Assembly (NCBI RefSeq): GCF_023701745.1
Contig: NZ_JAJOZB010000001.1
Location: forward strand, 7,177,001-7,241,000
Origin: Streptomyces sp. RKAG293
GTDB taxonomy: Bacteria; Actinomycetota; Actinomycetes; Streptomycetales; Streptomycetaceae
Reading direction: 5' to 3'
DNA: 64,000 bases
Below are positions 32,851 through 42,443 of this stretch, in pieces. Every line of letters begins with the position of its first letter. The first letter of the stretch is position 1. Under the pieces are notes generated by a model. It worked only from the letters and a program-made list of their open reading frames with translations. It made no database searches and was not told the DNA's origin. A program made the position numbers and the translations under genes.

Positions 32851-33143
32851 CGGGCTCTCCGGTCTGAGGTCTTGGTTCCGGGATCTGCGGTCTGTGGACT
32901 GTGGGGGTCCGCGGTCTGCGGTCCGACGGCCGCGGCGGCGGCGGTGTCGGTGTCGGTGCGCCGCGTTCCCAGGGACCATACCGAGGGTCGGGTCGAAGTG
33001 GTGTTGCCGTTGTGTTGCGCCACCAATCGGCCGGAGTGAACGCCTTTGACCTGCACCTTTGACACGTGCGGCGGAAGATCTGCCACCGCGCGGCGCAACG
33101 AAAACGTGGTGCGGGGGCGGTGGCGCGCGGGGCAGGATGCGGC

Positions 33144-34001
33144 ATGAGCTGGCACACGGCACACGATCTCGACGCGTTCCTGACGGCCGCGAGCGGCTTC
33201 CTGCGGGCGCGCGCGGTGGAGAACACCGTACTGATCACCGTCGCCGAAGGGCTGCGGCACCGCGGCCTCGACGCGTACGGGGAGACCCCGCCGCTGTTCG
33301 GGTGGTGGCAGGACGCCGGCGGGACCGTCGCGGCAGCCTTCCTGCAGACCCCGCCGCTGCCGCCGCTCCTGACCCAGGGGCCGCCGGACGCCCTCGCGGA
33401 GCTGGCGGGCGTGTGGGACGGGATGGGGCGCGCGCTGACCGGCATCCGGGGGGAACGGGACACGGCCGCGGCCTTCGCCGATGCCTGGCGGTCCCGTACC
33501 GGAGCGGCGGCCGAACTCGACAAGAACCTGCGGCTGTTCCGGCTCGGAGAGCTGGCGCCGCCGGAGCCCGCCCCGGCCGGCCGCGCCAGAACCGCGGGTA
33601 CGGGCGACCGGGAGCTGTTGGTGGAGTGGTACGAGGCCTTCGCCGCCGAGATCGAGGAACAGGGCCTGAACGCCGCCACGTTCGTCGACGACCGCCTCAG
33701 CCATGGCGGCGTCACGGTGTGGGAGGTCGACGGCGCTCCCGTGTCGATGGCCGGAATCACCCGTCCGCTCGCGGGGATGGTCCGCGTCGTCGCCGTCTAC
33801 ACCCCGCCGGGGCACCGGGGCCGCGGCTACGCGGCCGGAGTGACCGCCGCGGTCAGCGGGGCGGCTCGCGACGCGGGAGTGGACGAGGTGCTGCTCTTCA
33901 CCGACCTGGCCAACGCCACCAGCAACGCGCTCTACCGGCGGCTGGGCTACCTGCCGGTGCAGGACCATGTCGGGCTGACCTACAGTCCGGTGGTGGAATG
34001 A
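33144..34001 (+). CDS. GNAT-family N-acetyltransferase
   Basis: A 285-residue protein with an N-terminal variable domain and a C-terminal GNAT fold containing the acetyl-CoA loop VVAVYTPPGHRGRGYAAGV and the NATSNALYRRLGY helix. The arrangement is like the FR47-type two-domain acetyltransferases. Divergent from the GntR gene across about 290 bp that contain nothing I can name. The substrate is unknown. It precedes a WYL regulator by 25 bp and may be co-transcribed. Confidence 0.85.
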   Translation: MSWHTAHDLDAFLTAASGFLRARAVENTVLITVAEGLRHRGLDAYGETPPLFGWWQDAGGTVAAAFLQTPPLPPLLTQGPPDALAELAGVWDGMGRALTGIRGERDTAAAFADAWRSRTGAAAELDKNLRLFRLGELAPPEPAPAGRARTAGTGDRELLVEWYEAFAAEIEEQGLNAATFVDDRLSHGGVTVWEVDGAPVSMAGITRPLAGMVRVVAVYTPPGHRGRGYAAGVTAAVSGAARDAGVDEVLLFTDLANATSNALYRRLGYLPVQDHVGLTYSPVVE

Positions 34002-34026
34002 CACCTCCGAGACGGGGCGGCACGCT

Positions 34027-34767
34027 GTGAACCGGACCGACCGGCTGTACGCCCTGGTCGAGGAGTTGCGCGCGGTTGCGCCCCGCCCGCGCAGCGCCCG
34101 GTGGCTCGCGGAGCGCTTCGAGGTGAGCAGCCGCACCATCGAACGTGACCTGAGCGCGCTGCAGCAGTCCGGCGTGGCGATCTACGCGGAACCGGGCCGC
34201 ACCGGCGGATACGTCCTGGACAAGGAGCAGACGCTCCCGCCGCTGACCATCACCCCCGCGGAGGCGACCGCCCTCGCGGTGGGTCTGCACGCGCTGGACG
34301 GCACGCCCTTCGCAGGAGCCGCGCGCAGCGCGCTGCAGAAGGTGCTGGCCGTTATGCCCGCCCGGGAGCGCGCCGCGACCGGCGAGTTCGCCGACCGCGT
34401 GCACGTACTGGCCCGCGACGAACGGCGCGCCACCGTTCCGCGCGTCCTGCAGGACGCGCTGGCCAGCCGCCGCGTGCTGCGGCTCTCGTACGAGGACCGG
34501 GAGGGCGTGGCCAGCGAGCGGCTGGTGGAGCCGCTCGGGTTCCTCGGCGGCGAGCAGTGGTACCTGATCGCCTGGTGCCGGCTGCGCGAGGCGGTGCGCG
34601 GGTTCCGGATGGACCGGATCCAGGAGGTGCGGGCGCTGGACGAGACGGCGCCGCCGCGCCGGATCGACCGCGCGGAGCTGGACGGTCTGGGCTGGGAGCT
34701 GATCGGTCTCGAAGGCTTCGCGGACCTGGTCGGCACCGGTCCCGGAAAGTCCGACGGCACGTTGTAA
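34027..34767 (+). CDS. YafY-like HTH-WYL transcriptional regulator
   Basis: A 246-residue protein: N-terminal HTH_11 winged helix (RTDRLYALVEELRA, then RWLAERFEVSSRTIERDLSA) and C-terminal WYL domain (LRLSYEDREG, WYLIAWCRLREAVRGFRMDR). WYL domains sense ligands, often nucleotides or metabolites. GTG start. It is followed by a SnoaL-like gene, with an inverted repeat between them; that gene is the most likely target. Confidence 0.88.
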   Translation: MNRTDRLYALVEELRAVAPRPRSARWLAERFEVSSRTIERDLSALQQSGVAIYAEPGRTGGYVLDKEQTLPPLTITPAEATALAVGLHALDGTPFAGAARSALQKVLAVMPARERAATGEFADRVHVLARDERRATVPRVLQDALASRRVLRLSYEDREGVASERLVEPLGFLGGEQWYLIAWCRLREAVRGFRMDRIQEVRALDETAPPRRIDRAELDGLGWELIGLEGFADLVGTGPGKSDGTL

Positions 34768-34785
34768 ACACCGACAGGACGGTGT
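34768..34785. promoter_or_regulatory. Inverted repeat, candidate WYL-regulator operator
   Basis: ACACCG, six-base spacer, CGGTGT lies just after the WYL regulator stop and 49 bp before the SnoaL-like gene. Placement suits an operator for control of the downstream gene by its neighbour. Short; inference only. Confidence 0.4.
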
Positions 34786-34834
34786 CGCCGGCCCCTTCGA
34801 AGATGGTGATCACACCGAGAAGGAAGGCACGGAC

Positions 34835-35329
34835 ATGACCGTCGACCTGAACACCAGCACCACCGGAACCACTGCGACCAATGGAACCACCGACACCACC
34901 GGCACCGATTTCCGCCGGCTCGGCATCGGACTGTTCGAGGACTGGACGGACCTGTGGAACGGCGACTTCCCCGTCGCCGAGCGCATCCTCACCCCCGGCT
35001 TCCGTATCCACTTCGGCAACGCCATTCCGCAAACGGACACCGACGCCCTGCGCGGTCCCGGCGGCCTGGTCCCGTTCGTCGCCGCCCACCGGGAAGCCAA
35101 GCCGGGACTGGTCTACCGCATGCATGGCGCAGCGCTCGTGGACCTCGCCGCCACGGCCGAGGGCGGGCCGGCCGGCCAGGTCTGCTGCCGCTGGAGCGCC
35201 ACCCGTCCCGACCCGGACGGCGCGGGTGTGATCTCGGTGAGCGGTATCGACATTCTGGCCGTTTCCGACGGCCTGATCACCGATGTGTGGTCGGTCGGCG
35301 GGAGCCGCCGCTTCGGGACGGACGCCTGA
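34835..35329 (+). CDS. SnoaL-like/NTF2-fold protein
   Basis: A 164-residue NTF2-like alpha+beta-barrel protein (LFEDWTDLWNGDFPVAERIL, GLVPFVAAHREAKPGL, then GIDILAVSDGLITDVWSVGG). The fold includes polyketide cyclases, isomerases and many uncharacterised small enzymes. No polyketide genes are nearby, so a cyclase role is not implied. The N-terminal ~20 residues are Thr-rich. AAGGAAGG-like ribosome binding site. Probably regulated by the WYL protein encoded upstream. Confidence 0.8.
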   Translation: MTVDLNTSTTGTTATNGTTDTTGTDFRRLGIGLFEDWTDLWNGDFPVAERILTPGFRIHFGNAIPQTDTDALRGPGGLVPFVAAHREAKPGLVYRMHGAALVDLAATAEGGPAGQVCCRWSATRPDPDGAGVISVSGIDILAVSDGLITDVWSVGGSRRFGTDA

Positions 35330-35383
35330 CAAGGCAGAATTGGCAGGGTGACATCGACTGACCGCCCCCCTGCTGGAGGTGCC

Positions 35384-36625
35384 GTGACCGGTTCCCGCCT
35401 CACCGCACTGCGACCTGCTGCTTTCGGCGCCGATCCGGTCGGCGCGCGACTGGAGCGGATTCTCGCGTCACCCAACTACGCCGACGGCGTCTTCCAGAAC
35501 CCGGTGGGTGCCCGCTCCACGCCCAGCGGGGGCCTGCTCAAGGCGCTGCCCGGCAACATGCGCAAGGAGGCGCGGGCGCTGCGCAGGCCCGCCGCCCCCG
35601 TGCCGGTCCATCCGACGACGCTCGCCGACCTGGCGGCGCCGCCGGCGTCGGGGCTGCGGCTGACGTGGATGGGCCACTCGACGGTGCTGGCCGAGATCGA
35701 CGGCCGCCGGGTGCTCTTCGACCCGGTGTGGGGCGACCGCTGCTCGCCGTTCGCGTTCGCCGGTCCGAAGCGCGTGCACCCGGTGCCGGTCCCGTTGAAG
35801 TCGCTCGGCACGGTGGACGTGGTGGTCATCTCGCACGACCACTACGACCACCTCGACATGCCCACGATCCAGGCGCTGGTCGGCACGGACACGGTCTTCG
35901 CCGTGCCGCTCGGCGTCGGCGCCCACCTGGAGCACTGGGGCATCGACCCCAAGCGGCTGCACGAACTGGACTGGAACGAGTCGACCGAGGTGGACGGTCT
36001 GACGCTGACCGCGACCCCGGCCCGGCACTTCTGCGGCCGTGGCCTGCGCGGCCGCCAGCAGACCCTGTGGGCGTCCTGGGTGGTGGCGAGCGGTGACCAC
36101 CGGATCTATCACAGCGGCGACACGGGGTACTTCCCCGGCTTCGCCGAGATCGGCGAGCAGCACGGCCCGTTCGACGCGACGATGATCCAGATCGGCGCCT
36201 ACAGCGAGTTCTGGCCCGACATCCACATGACGCCCGCGGAAGGCATGCAGGCGCACGTGGACCTGTCCGGCGGCACGCCCCACGGAGCGATGCTGCCGAT
36301 CCACTGGGGCACGTTCAACCTCGCCCCGCACCCGTGGGCCGACCCCGCCGAGGGCACGCTCGCGGCGGCCAGGGAGCGGGGCGCGAAGATCGCCACCCCG
36401 CGTCCCGGCGCGCCGTTCGAGCCCTCGGCCGATCTCCCCGACGACTGGTGGTGGCGCTCGATCGCGGTACCGCCGGCGGGCGGCTGGCCGCAGTACGCGG
36501 CTCCGGATGCCGCACCCGAAGCATCCAAGGCCTCGGACACTGAGACCAAGGGTGCTGACGGAACGGGCGGTACTGACGGTGCTGATGGTGGTGCCGAGGA
36601 CTACGAAGTGGCACGCCCCAGGTAG
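35384..36625 (+). CDS. MBL-fold metallohydrolase, NAPE-PLD/UlaG-like
   Basis: About 413 residues. The metallo-beta-lactamase fold has the metal motif SHDHYDHLD, preceded by LTWMGHSTVLAEIDGRRVLF and followed by YHSGDTGYF with later His/Asp ligands and a C-terminal HWGTF. Closest in style to bacterial NAPE-PLD-like hydrolases that cleave phosphodiester or lactone bonds. The C-terminal ~50 residues are a Gly/Ala/Asp/Thr-rich tail. GTG start after GGAGG with short spacing; a GTG 12 codons upstream is the alternative. Its 3' end overlaps the convergent GNAT gene by 25 bp. Confidence 0.85.
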   Translation: MTGSRLTALRPAAFGADPVGARLERILASPNYADGVFQNPVGARSTPSGGLLKALPGNMRKEARALRRPAAPVPVHPTTLADLAAPPASGLRLTWMGHSTVLAEIDGRRVLFDPVWGDRCSPFAFAGPKRVHPVPVPLKSLGTVDVVVISHDHYDHLDMPTIQALVGTDTVFAVPLGVGAHLEHWGIDPKRLHELDWNESTEVDGLTLTATPARHFCGRGLRGRQQTLWASWVVASGDHRIYHSGDTGYFPGFAEIGEQHGPFDATMIQIGAYSEFWPDIHMTPAEGMQAHVDLSGGTPHGAMLPIHWGTFNLAPHPWADPAEGTLAAARERGAKIATPRPGAPFEPSADLPDDWWWRSIAVPPAGGWPQYAAPDAAPEASKASDTETKGADGTGGTDGADGGAEDYEVARPR

Positions 36626-37206
36626 GTGAGCGGCCCCGGGTCCGGTACCGCGATCTCATGGAAGCCCATGCGGTCGTAGAAGTACCGGGCCCGGACGTTC
36701 GCCGTGGCCATCCCCAGATGCACCGACCCGACGCCCGCGGCCGCCAGCGCTCCGAGGAACGTCTCCATCAGCGCCCGCCCGTGGCCCGCACCCTGGTGCT
36801 CGGGGAGCAGATCGATGTGCAGATGCGCCGGATACGGCGCCAGCTCGGGCACGAGCATCCGCTCCGGCCGGTGCAGCAGGTCGACCATCGTTTCGTGCGG
36901 GGTGGCCGGCACCGGGCCGGTGAGTTCCGGGTAGCGGCCCGCGACTTCCGGCAGCCATTCGCCGCGGAACCGTTTCACGAAGGCGGCGGTGTCGGCCGTC
37001 CCCAGGATGTAGCCGACCGCGGTGCCCTGCCCGTCGTCCACCACGAAGGTCAGCTCCGGCTCCAGCCGCGCGTACGGGGCCGCGAAGATCGTCCCCAGCA
37101 GATCGCGGTCGGGGTAGTACGGCCGCGCGTCCTCGCCCTCCTGGCCGGTGCGTACGCAGATGTCGTAGAGCGCGGGCAGGTCCGCGGGGCGGTAGGGACG
37201 GATCAT
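36601..37206 (-). CDS. GNAT-family N-acetyltransferase (O-GlcNAcase-HAT-like)
   Basis: A 201-residue acetyltransferase (MIRPYRPADLPALYDICVRT; acetyl-CoA loop LLPEHQGAGHGRALM; VHLGMATANVRARYFYDRMG). The sequence resembles the bacterial GNAT group related to the pseudo-HAT domain of O-GlcNAcase. Coupled to the upstream beta-galactosidase by ATGA overlap, hinting at a role with amino-sugar or glycan metabolites. Confidence 0.85.
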   Translation of the reverse strand: MIRPYRPADLPALYDICVRTGQEGEDARPYYPDRDLLGTIFAAPYARLEPELTFVVDDGQGTAVGYILGTADTAAFVKRFRGEWLPEVAGRYPELTGPVPATPHETMVDLLHRPERMLVPELAPYPAHLHIDLLPEHQGAGHGRALMETFLGALAAAGVGSVHLGMATANVRARYFYDRMGFHEIAVPDPGPLTYLGRATS

Positions 37207-40178
37207 GTGGTCTCCAGAGCGCCGAACGTGAAGGAGAAGGTCACCGGGGCAGCGGTGAGCCAGTGCTGCGGTAGGGCCCCCGGCCCGCAGGACCCGCTGC
37301 CGATGCCCTGCTGCCCATGGTCCAGATTGAGCCAGATCGTCTCGGACGGCGTGAGGTCGTAGGTGTGCTCCGCCGTGTCGAGCTGCTCCCCGGGCCAGCG
37401 CCGCGCGGAGAACCAGAACTCCGGGTCGCCGGTGATCAGCAGCCCCTGCCCGTCCTCGCGGCGCAGCCGCGCCCAGCGGACATCGGCCCGCGCGCCGTTC
37501 TCCTGCGGCCTGACGTATGGCGTCTGCAGCGCGTCGACCGTGCTCGTGTACCGCCCGATCCGGGACGCGGCCCGCGTGTCGGGATACGCCTCGCCGGGAC
37601 CGCCGCCGAACCATTCGACGCCGCCGAGGCTGCCGCAGACGCCCAGGCGCAGCCCGATCCGCGGCAGCGGGACGGTCCAGTCGCCCTCCGGGGTGACGTC
37701 CACCGTGAGCCGCAGCCGGTCGTCGGTCGCCGTCCAGGTGAAGACGGTGCGCAGGCCGAGGTCCCCGGCCGCCGGTGCGACCCGGGTGGTGACGGTCAGT
37801 GCGTCGGCGCCGACCGTGACCCCGTCGAGCCGGTGCCGCATCCGGTGCAGACCGGCCTCCCGCCACCGCCGGTCCAACTGCAGGTCCGGATGCCGGCCGG
37901 AACCCGCGTCGTTGTCGGTCGGCGCACGCCACACGTCGAGCCGCGGCGCTCCGGCGATCTGGAAGTGGTCCAGGTACCTGAGCGCGCCGGTGGCGGCGTC
38001 GAACGTGCCGGGCCCGAGCAGCACGACACCGCCCTCGGCACGGCGCGGTGCCTTGGTGCGTGCGGCTTCGGTCGGGGCTGCAGGGGCTGCAGGGGCTGCA
38101 GGGGCCACGGGGGTCGCGGGCGCCGCTGCCGCGAACTGGCCCCAGGCCACCCCGTGCCCGGCGGGTGCCCAGCCCGTGTCGTCGGCGAGCGCCGCCCGCA
38201 CCGTCCACCAGGCCTCACCGTCACCTGCCGGGGTGCCGGATCCGCCGCCCGGCGCCCGGGGCAGCTTCAGCTCGACGGCCGCGCCGGGCGCCAGCGCCGG
38301 GACCTCCAGATCACCGGAGTCGACGGCCTCGCCCTCCACCTCGTACGTCCAGCGGAACGACAGCGACGACAGATCCGCGAAGTCGTACCCGTTGGTGATC
38401 CGGACGATGCCGGCCGCGCCGTCCCCGTCGATCCCGACCGGCTCGATGACCTTCTTGTACTCGATCAGACCGGGCGACGGAGTGCGGTCGGGGAACACCA
38501 GCCCGTCGCAGACGAAGTTCCCGTCGTGCAGATCCTCGCCGAAGTCGCCGCCGTAGGCGAAGAACTCCACCCCGGCGCGGGTGCGCTGCCGCAGCCCGTG
38601 GTCGATCCACTCCCAGACGAACCCGCCCTGGCAGCGCTCGTGCGTCTCGAAGAGCCGCTGGTACTCGCTCAGCCCGCCGGGGCCGTTGCCCATGGCGTGC
38701 GCGTACTCGCACAGAACGAACGGCAGGGAGCGACGCTTCGCATCCAACTCGGCATCGGGGAGAGGGAGTTCGGTGCGACGTCCGATGAGGGCGACCTCGG
38801 CGTGGTCGGCGTACATCCGCGAGTACACATCGGTGTCCGCGCAGGACGGATCGCCCTCGTAGTGGATCGGACGGTCCGGATCGCGGTCGCGGATCCACGA
38901 CGCCATCGCCGACAGCCCCCGCCCGGTCCCGCATTCGTTGCCGAGCGACCACATCACGACGGACGGATGGTTCTTGTCGCGCTCGACCATGCGCGCGGCC
39001 CGGTCCAGCAAGGCCGGGGTCCAGCGCTCGTCGGCGACCGGATTGCCGCGCCAGCCGATCACCTCGAAGCCGTGGGTCTCCAGATCGCACTCGTCGACGA
39101 TCCACATCCCCAACTCGTCGCAGAGGTCGAGAAAGGCCGGATGCGGCGGGTAGTGGCTGGTGCGGACGGCGTTGATGTTGTGCCGTTTCATCAGCACCAG
39201 GTCCTGCCGCATCGTCTCCAGATCCAGCACCCGGCCGTGATCGGGGTGGAACTCGTGCCGGTTGACGCCCCGCAGGAGGATCCGGCGGCCGTTGACCTGG
39301 AACACGCCGTCCCCGACGGTCACCGTCCGGAAGCCGATCCTGAGCGGGATCCGCTCGCCCTCCGTGGCCAGTTCCGCGTCGTACAGGCGCGGGATCTCGG
39401 CGGACCACGGCTCGACGGGCACGGTCGCGCTCTCCCCGGTCGCCAGGTCCAGGCCCAGCTCGGGGACGCTGACGCTGCCACCGGGCTCGCAGTCGACGCG
39501 CAGCGTTCCGGTGCCGGTGGTGTGGTCGTAGTCGGCGTGCACGAAGAAGTCCGTGACCGAACCCTCCGGCCGCTCGATCAGCGTCACCTCCCGGAAGATC
39601 CCCGGGAGCCACCACATGTCCTGGTCCTCCAGATAACTGCCGGACGACCACTGGTGGACGCGCACCGCCAGTACGTTCCCCCGCGGCCGCAACAGCTCCC
39701 CGACCTCGAACTCCACCGGCAGCCGGCTGCCCTTGAACGTGCCCAGCTCCGTACCGTTGAGCCACACCCGCGCGCACGACTCCACACCGTCGAAGCGCAG
39801 CAGCGCCGCCCCGCCCGGCCAGTCGTCCGGCAGGTCGAAGGAGCGCCGGTGGTCGCCCGTCGGGTTCTCGGTCGGAACGCGCGGCGGATCGACGGGGAAC
39901 GGGTACACCACGTTCGTGTACGCGGGCGAGCCGTGTCCCTGCAGCGGCCAGTGCGCCGGCACCGGCAGCAGATCCCAGCGGGTGGCGTCGAACTCCGGCC
40001 GGGCGAAGTCGTCACCGTGCGCGTCGGCGGTCTCCGACAGCCGGAACCGCCACGCCCCGTTCAGGCTCACGTACCGCGCGTCCGACGTACTCCACCAGGC
40101 GCGCGGCGGCAACGCGCCGCTGCCGGGGGAGGGGTCCTCGTAGTAGGGGACAGCCGCGGGACGCAGCGCCTCGTGCAT
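37203..40178 (-). CDS. Beta-galactosidase, GH2 LacZ type
   Basis: A 991-residue GH2 enzyme with the five LacZ domains in order: sugar-binding (about 60-190), Ig-like, TIM barrel (about 285-590), second Ig-like (DUF4981) and the C-terminal small-chain domain. The acid/base Glu is in SLGNECGTGRGL and the nucleophile Glu in FVLCEYAHAMGN. No signal peptide, so it hydrolyses internalised beta-galactosides. A short Ala/Pro repeat (APAAPAAPAAP) links the last two domains. A GNAT gene is coupled downstream, and a DUF2264 gene lies upstream on the same strand. Confidence 0.95.
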   Translation of the reverse strand: MHEALRPAAVPYYEDPSPGSGALPPRAWWSTSDARYVSLNGAWRFRLSETADAHGDDFARPEFDATRWDLLPVPAHWPLQGHGSPAYTNVVYPFPVDPPRVPTENPTGDHRRSFDLPDDWPGGAALLRFDGVESCARVWLNGTELGTFKGSRLPVEFEVGELLRPRGNVLAVRVHQWSSGSYLEDQDMWWLPGIFREVTLIERPEGSVTDFFVHADYDHTTGTGTLRVDCEPGGSVSVPELGLDLATGESATVPVEPWSAEIPRLYDAELATEGERIPLRIGFRTVTVGDGVFQVNGRRILLRGVNRHEFHPDHGRVLDLETMRQDLVLMKRHNINAVRTSHYPPHPAFLDLCDELGMWIVDECDLETHGFEVIGWRGNPVADERWTPALLDRAARMVERDKNHPSVVMWSLGNECGTGRGLSAMASWIRDRDPDRPIHYEGDPSCADTDVYSRMYADHAEVALIGRRTELPLPDAELDAKRRSLPFVLCEYAHAMGNGPGGLSEYQRLFETHERCQGGFVWEWIDHGLRQRTRAGVEFFAYGGDFGEDLHDGNFVCDGLVFPDRTPSPGLIEYKKVIEPVGIDGDGAAGIVRITNGYDFADLSSLSFRWTYEVEGEAVDSGDLEVPALAPGAAVELKLPRAPGGGSGTPAGDGEAWWTVRAALADDTGWAPAGHGVAWGQFAAAAPATPVAPAAPAAPAAPTEAARTKAPRRAEGGVVLLGPGTFDAATGALRYLDHFQIAGAPRLDVWRAPTDNDAGSGRHPDLQLDRRWREAGLHRMRHRLDGVTVGADALTVTTRVAPAAGDLGLRTVFTWTATDDRLRLTVDVTPEGDWTVPLPRIGLRLGVCGSLGGVEWFGGGPGEAYPDTRAASRIGRYTSTVDALQTPYVRPQENGARADVRWARLRREDGQGLLITGDPEFWFSARRWPGEQLDTAEHTYDLTPSETIWLNLDHGQQGIGSGSCGPGALPQHWLTAAPVTFSFTFGALETT

Positions 40179-40439
40179 GGGAGTTGCTCCTCACCTGGAC
40201 GACACCGGACTTCGACATCATCGACATCAATGACAACGGACATGCACGACCGCACGACCCGGGGCATGGACCCCCGCGCCGCCCACCGATCGAGGGCACA
40301 GGACCAGCCTGCCCCCTCGGTCGGCGGCAGCGGAACCCGATGGTGAAATCGGCGGGCCGGGCGGCCGAGCCGGACGGCGTGGGGTGGCTTGGGGTGAGGT
40401 GGGGTGGGCGGGGTGCAGTGCGGTGCGGTGGACGGCGGG
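40179..40439. other. Intergenic leader of the GH2 gene
   Basis: 261 bp between the DUF2264 stop and the GH2 start. It has a run of GAC/ATC-like short repeats near the GH2 start and a G-rich tract (repeats of GGGGTG) near the DUF2264 end. I see no gene, clear operator or terminator hairpin. Confidence 0.4.
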
Positions 40440-42398
40440 TCAGACCGTGAGCACGGTTCCGTCGGGGAACGAGACCCGTACGCCGGTGCCGCCGTCACCC
40501 TCGAGGACCGTCACGGTGACCGCCTCGCGCAGCGCCCGCGGATGGACCGAGTCGCCCGACAGCGCGACGAGGGTGACATGGACGCTGCTCCCGCCGGGGT
40601 GCGGCCCGGAGCTCAGGCACGGGGCGGCCGAGTGCGGACCGAACGCGTTCGCCTCCACCTCGCGGTGCACCGCGGCGGACCCCTCACCGTCCTCGTCCCA
40701 GCCGTACAGTCCGACCAGCGCGCTGGACAGCCCGTCCGCGGTACGGGTGCACGCCCACCCCCGGCCGCTCTCGCCCCATGGCAGCTCCGTCCCCGCGACC
40801 GCGTAACCACCCTCCCGGACCGTCACCCCGGCCGGGGCTTCGACGCGGTGCACGCGGACCTCCCACGGTCCGTGCAGAACGCTCGCCGTCTCGATCCGGT
40901 ACTCCGCGGTTCCGGGCTCGGTTTCGCTTCTGGACCCGCCGTCGGCCGGGACGCCGTCGCCCGCCGGGAAGGTGACGGTGTGCCAGGAGGACGCGGTCCG
41001 GCCCGTCGCCGTCAGCGGGTGGATCCGTCCGCGGTGGGAGGGCGTGCCGTCGGGGGAGACCAGCGCGAGGTGGCTGTCGACGCGGTGCCGCCAGGCGTGC
41101 GGGGCGGCGTTCGGCGCGGTGTGCGTGGTGTAGCCGAGCTGGGCGTAGTGCGGGTCGTCCGCGCCGCCGGACGGTTCGAAGCCGTAGTGGTCGCTGCCGT
41201 GGTTGACGAGCCGGACGATCCCGTCGTGCTTCGTGCCGTGCAGCAGCCAGCCCGGCGCGGGGAGTGCCGTGTACTGGTCGGCCTCCTCGACCGGGAGCGC
41301 GAGCTCCCGCTCGGTCCACGCGGGGTGATCGGCGGGCAGCAGCAGTCCGAGGAAGCCCTTGCTCGCCCAGTACGGGGACCCGGGGCCCGAGTACCCCTGC
41401 GTGGTGGGAAGGAACGGCTCGTGCCAGCCGAGCGACAGCAGCCCGCGTTCGTCGGGCACTCCGCGCTCCACGAAGTGCCGCAGCACCCCGGAGGCGAGCC
41501 GCCGCGTCACTCCCGGCTCCAGCGGGGTCGCATCGGTGAGCGCCCCCATCCACACCGGGGCGACGGAGGCGAATCGGTACGTCAGCGAACGCCCCTGGTG
41601 GACCGGGGCGCCGTCGCCGCTGAAGAAGTGCGGGTAGGTGGCCAGGAACTGGGACAGCCGCTCCTTGTAGACCTTGGCGCGTTCCCCGTCCGGTTCCCCC
41701 GCGATCCGCGCCCACAGCAGCGGGTACAGATGCATCGCCCAGCCGATGTAGTAGTCGAAGTTGCGGCCGTCCCCGTCGGTGTACCAGCCGTCTCCGACGT
41801 ACCAGTCCTCGATGCGGTCCAGCCCGCCGTCGATGTCGGACTGGCTGAACGGTGCGCCGACGGAGGCCAGGAACTGCTCGGACACCACCTGGAAGAGCCG
41901 CCAGTTGTTGTCGTGGGTGCGGTGCCCGACGAAACCGGAGAACCAGTCGACGACCCGCGCCTGGACCCGTTCGCCGAGCCGGTCCCATATCCACGGCCGC
42001 GTCTCGTGCAGCGCGATCGCCACCGACGCCGCCTCGACCATCTGCTGCGAGCAGTCGGTCAGCGCGGGCCAGGCCTCACCGCTGTCCGGATCGGTACCGG
42101 CCGCGAGCCCGGCGGCGTACCGCTCGATGAGCCGCGCGTCCACCTCGCCGCCGGCCCCCGCGATCCGGAAAGCGGCCAGCAGGAAGGAGCGCGCGTAGCC
42201 CTCCAGTCCGTCGGACACCACCCCCGACCAGCTGTTGCGGCCGGGCAGCCGGTACTGCGCGAAGCCGGGGGAGGCGTAAGGCACCAGCCCGTCGAGCATC
42301 CGGTCCGCCACCGCCTCCCAGTGCGCGCGGGTCCAGCCGGTGCGGGGCGAACGCACGCGGTCGGTGGGGGGCAGCGTGAGGAAGGGGGGCAAGGTCAC
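40440..42398 (-). CDS. DUF2264 protein, probable glycoside hydrolase (GH154-like)
   Basis: A 652-residue protein with the DUF2264 N-terminal (alpha/alpha) barrel (RAHWEAVADRMLDGLVPYAS, LEGYARSFLLAAFRIAG) and a C-terminal beta-sandwich. Proteins of this type occur in polysaccharide-utilisation loci, and I believe DUF2264 corresponds to GH154, where a beta-glucuronidase is known. Its neighbours are a beta-galactosidase and a Gfo/Idh/MocA dehydrogenase, so plant-glycan breakdown products are a reasonable substrate class. No signal peptide. Confidence 0.82.
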   Translation of the reverse strand: MTLPPFLTLPPTDRVRSPRTGWTRAHWEAVADRMLDGLVPYASPGFAQYRLPGRNSWSGVVSDGLEGYARSFLLAAFRIAGAGGEVDARLIERYAAGLAAGTDPDSGEAWPALTDCSQQMVEAASVAIALHETRPWIWDRLGERVQARVVDWFSGFVGHRTHDNNWRLFQVVSEQFLASVGAPFSQSDIDGGLDRIEDWYVGDGWYTDGDGRNFDYYIGWAMHLYPLLWARIAGEPDGERAKVYKERLSQFLATYPHFFSGDGAPVHQGRSLTYRFASVAPVWMGALTDATPLEPGVTRRLASGVLRHFVERGVPDERGLLSLGWHEPFLPTTQGYSGPGSPYWASKGFLGLLLPADHPAWTERELALPVEEADQYTALPAPGWLLHGTKHDGIVRLVNHGSDHYGFEPSGGADDPHYAQLGYTTHTAPNAAPHAWRHRVDSHLALVSPDGTPSHRGRIHPLTATGRTASSWHTVTFPAGDGVPADGGSRSETEPGTAEYRIETASVLHGPWEVRVHRVEAPAGVTVREGGYAVAGTELPWGESGRGWACTRTADGLSSALVGLYGWDEDGEGSAAVHREVEANAFGPHSAAPCLSSGPHPGGSSVHVTLVALSGDSVHPRALREAVTVTVLEGDGGTGVRVSFPDGTVLTV

Positions 42399-42429
42399 AT
42401 CAGCTCCGAGGTGAGGTGTTGACCGAGAT

Positions 42430-42443
42430 GGTAAGCGGTTACT
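42430..42443. promoter_or_regulatory. LacI-type operator-like palindrome
   Basis: GGTAAGCGGTTACT is close to the GTAAGC-GCTTAC consensus of LacI-family operators, with one mismatch in the right half. It sits in the divergent gap of the DUF2264 and Gfo/Idh/MocA genes, 32 bp from the former. No LacI gene is in the window; a regulator elsewhere would be required. Confidence 0.45.

Noticed and set aside
34835..35329. SnoaL-like gene as evidence of a polyketide cluster
   Set aside because: No ketosynthase, carrier protein or tailoring genes are nearby. The NTF2 fold is too general to imply a cyclase.
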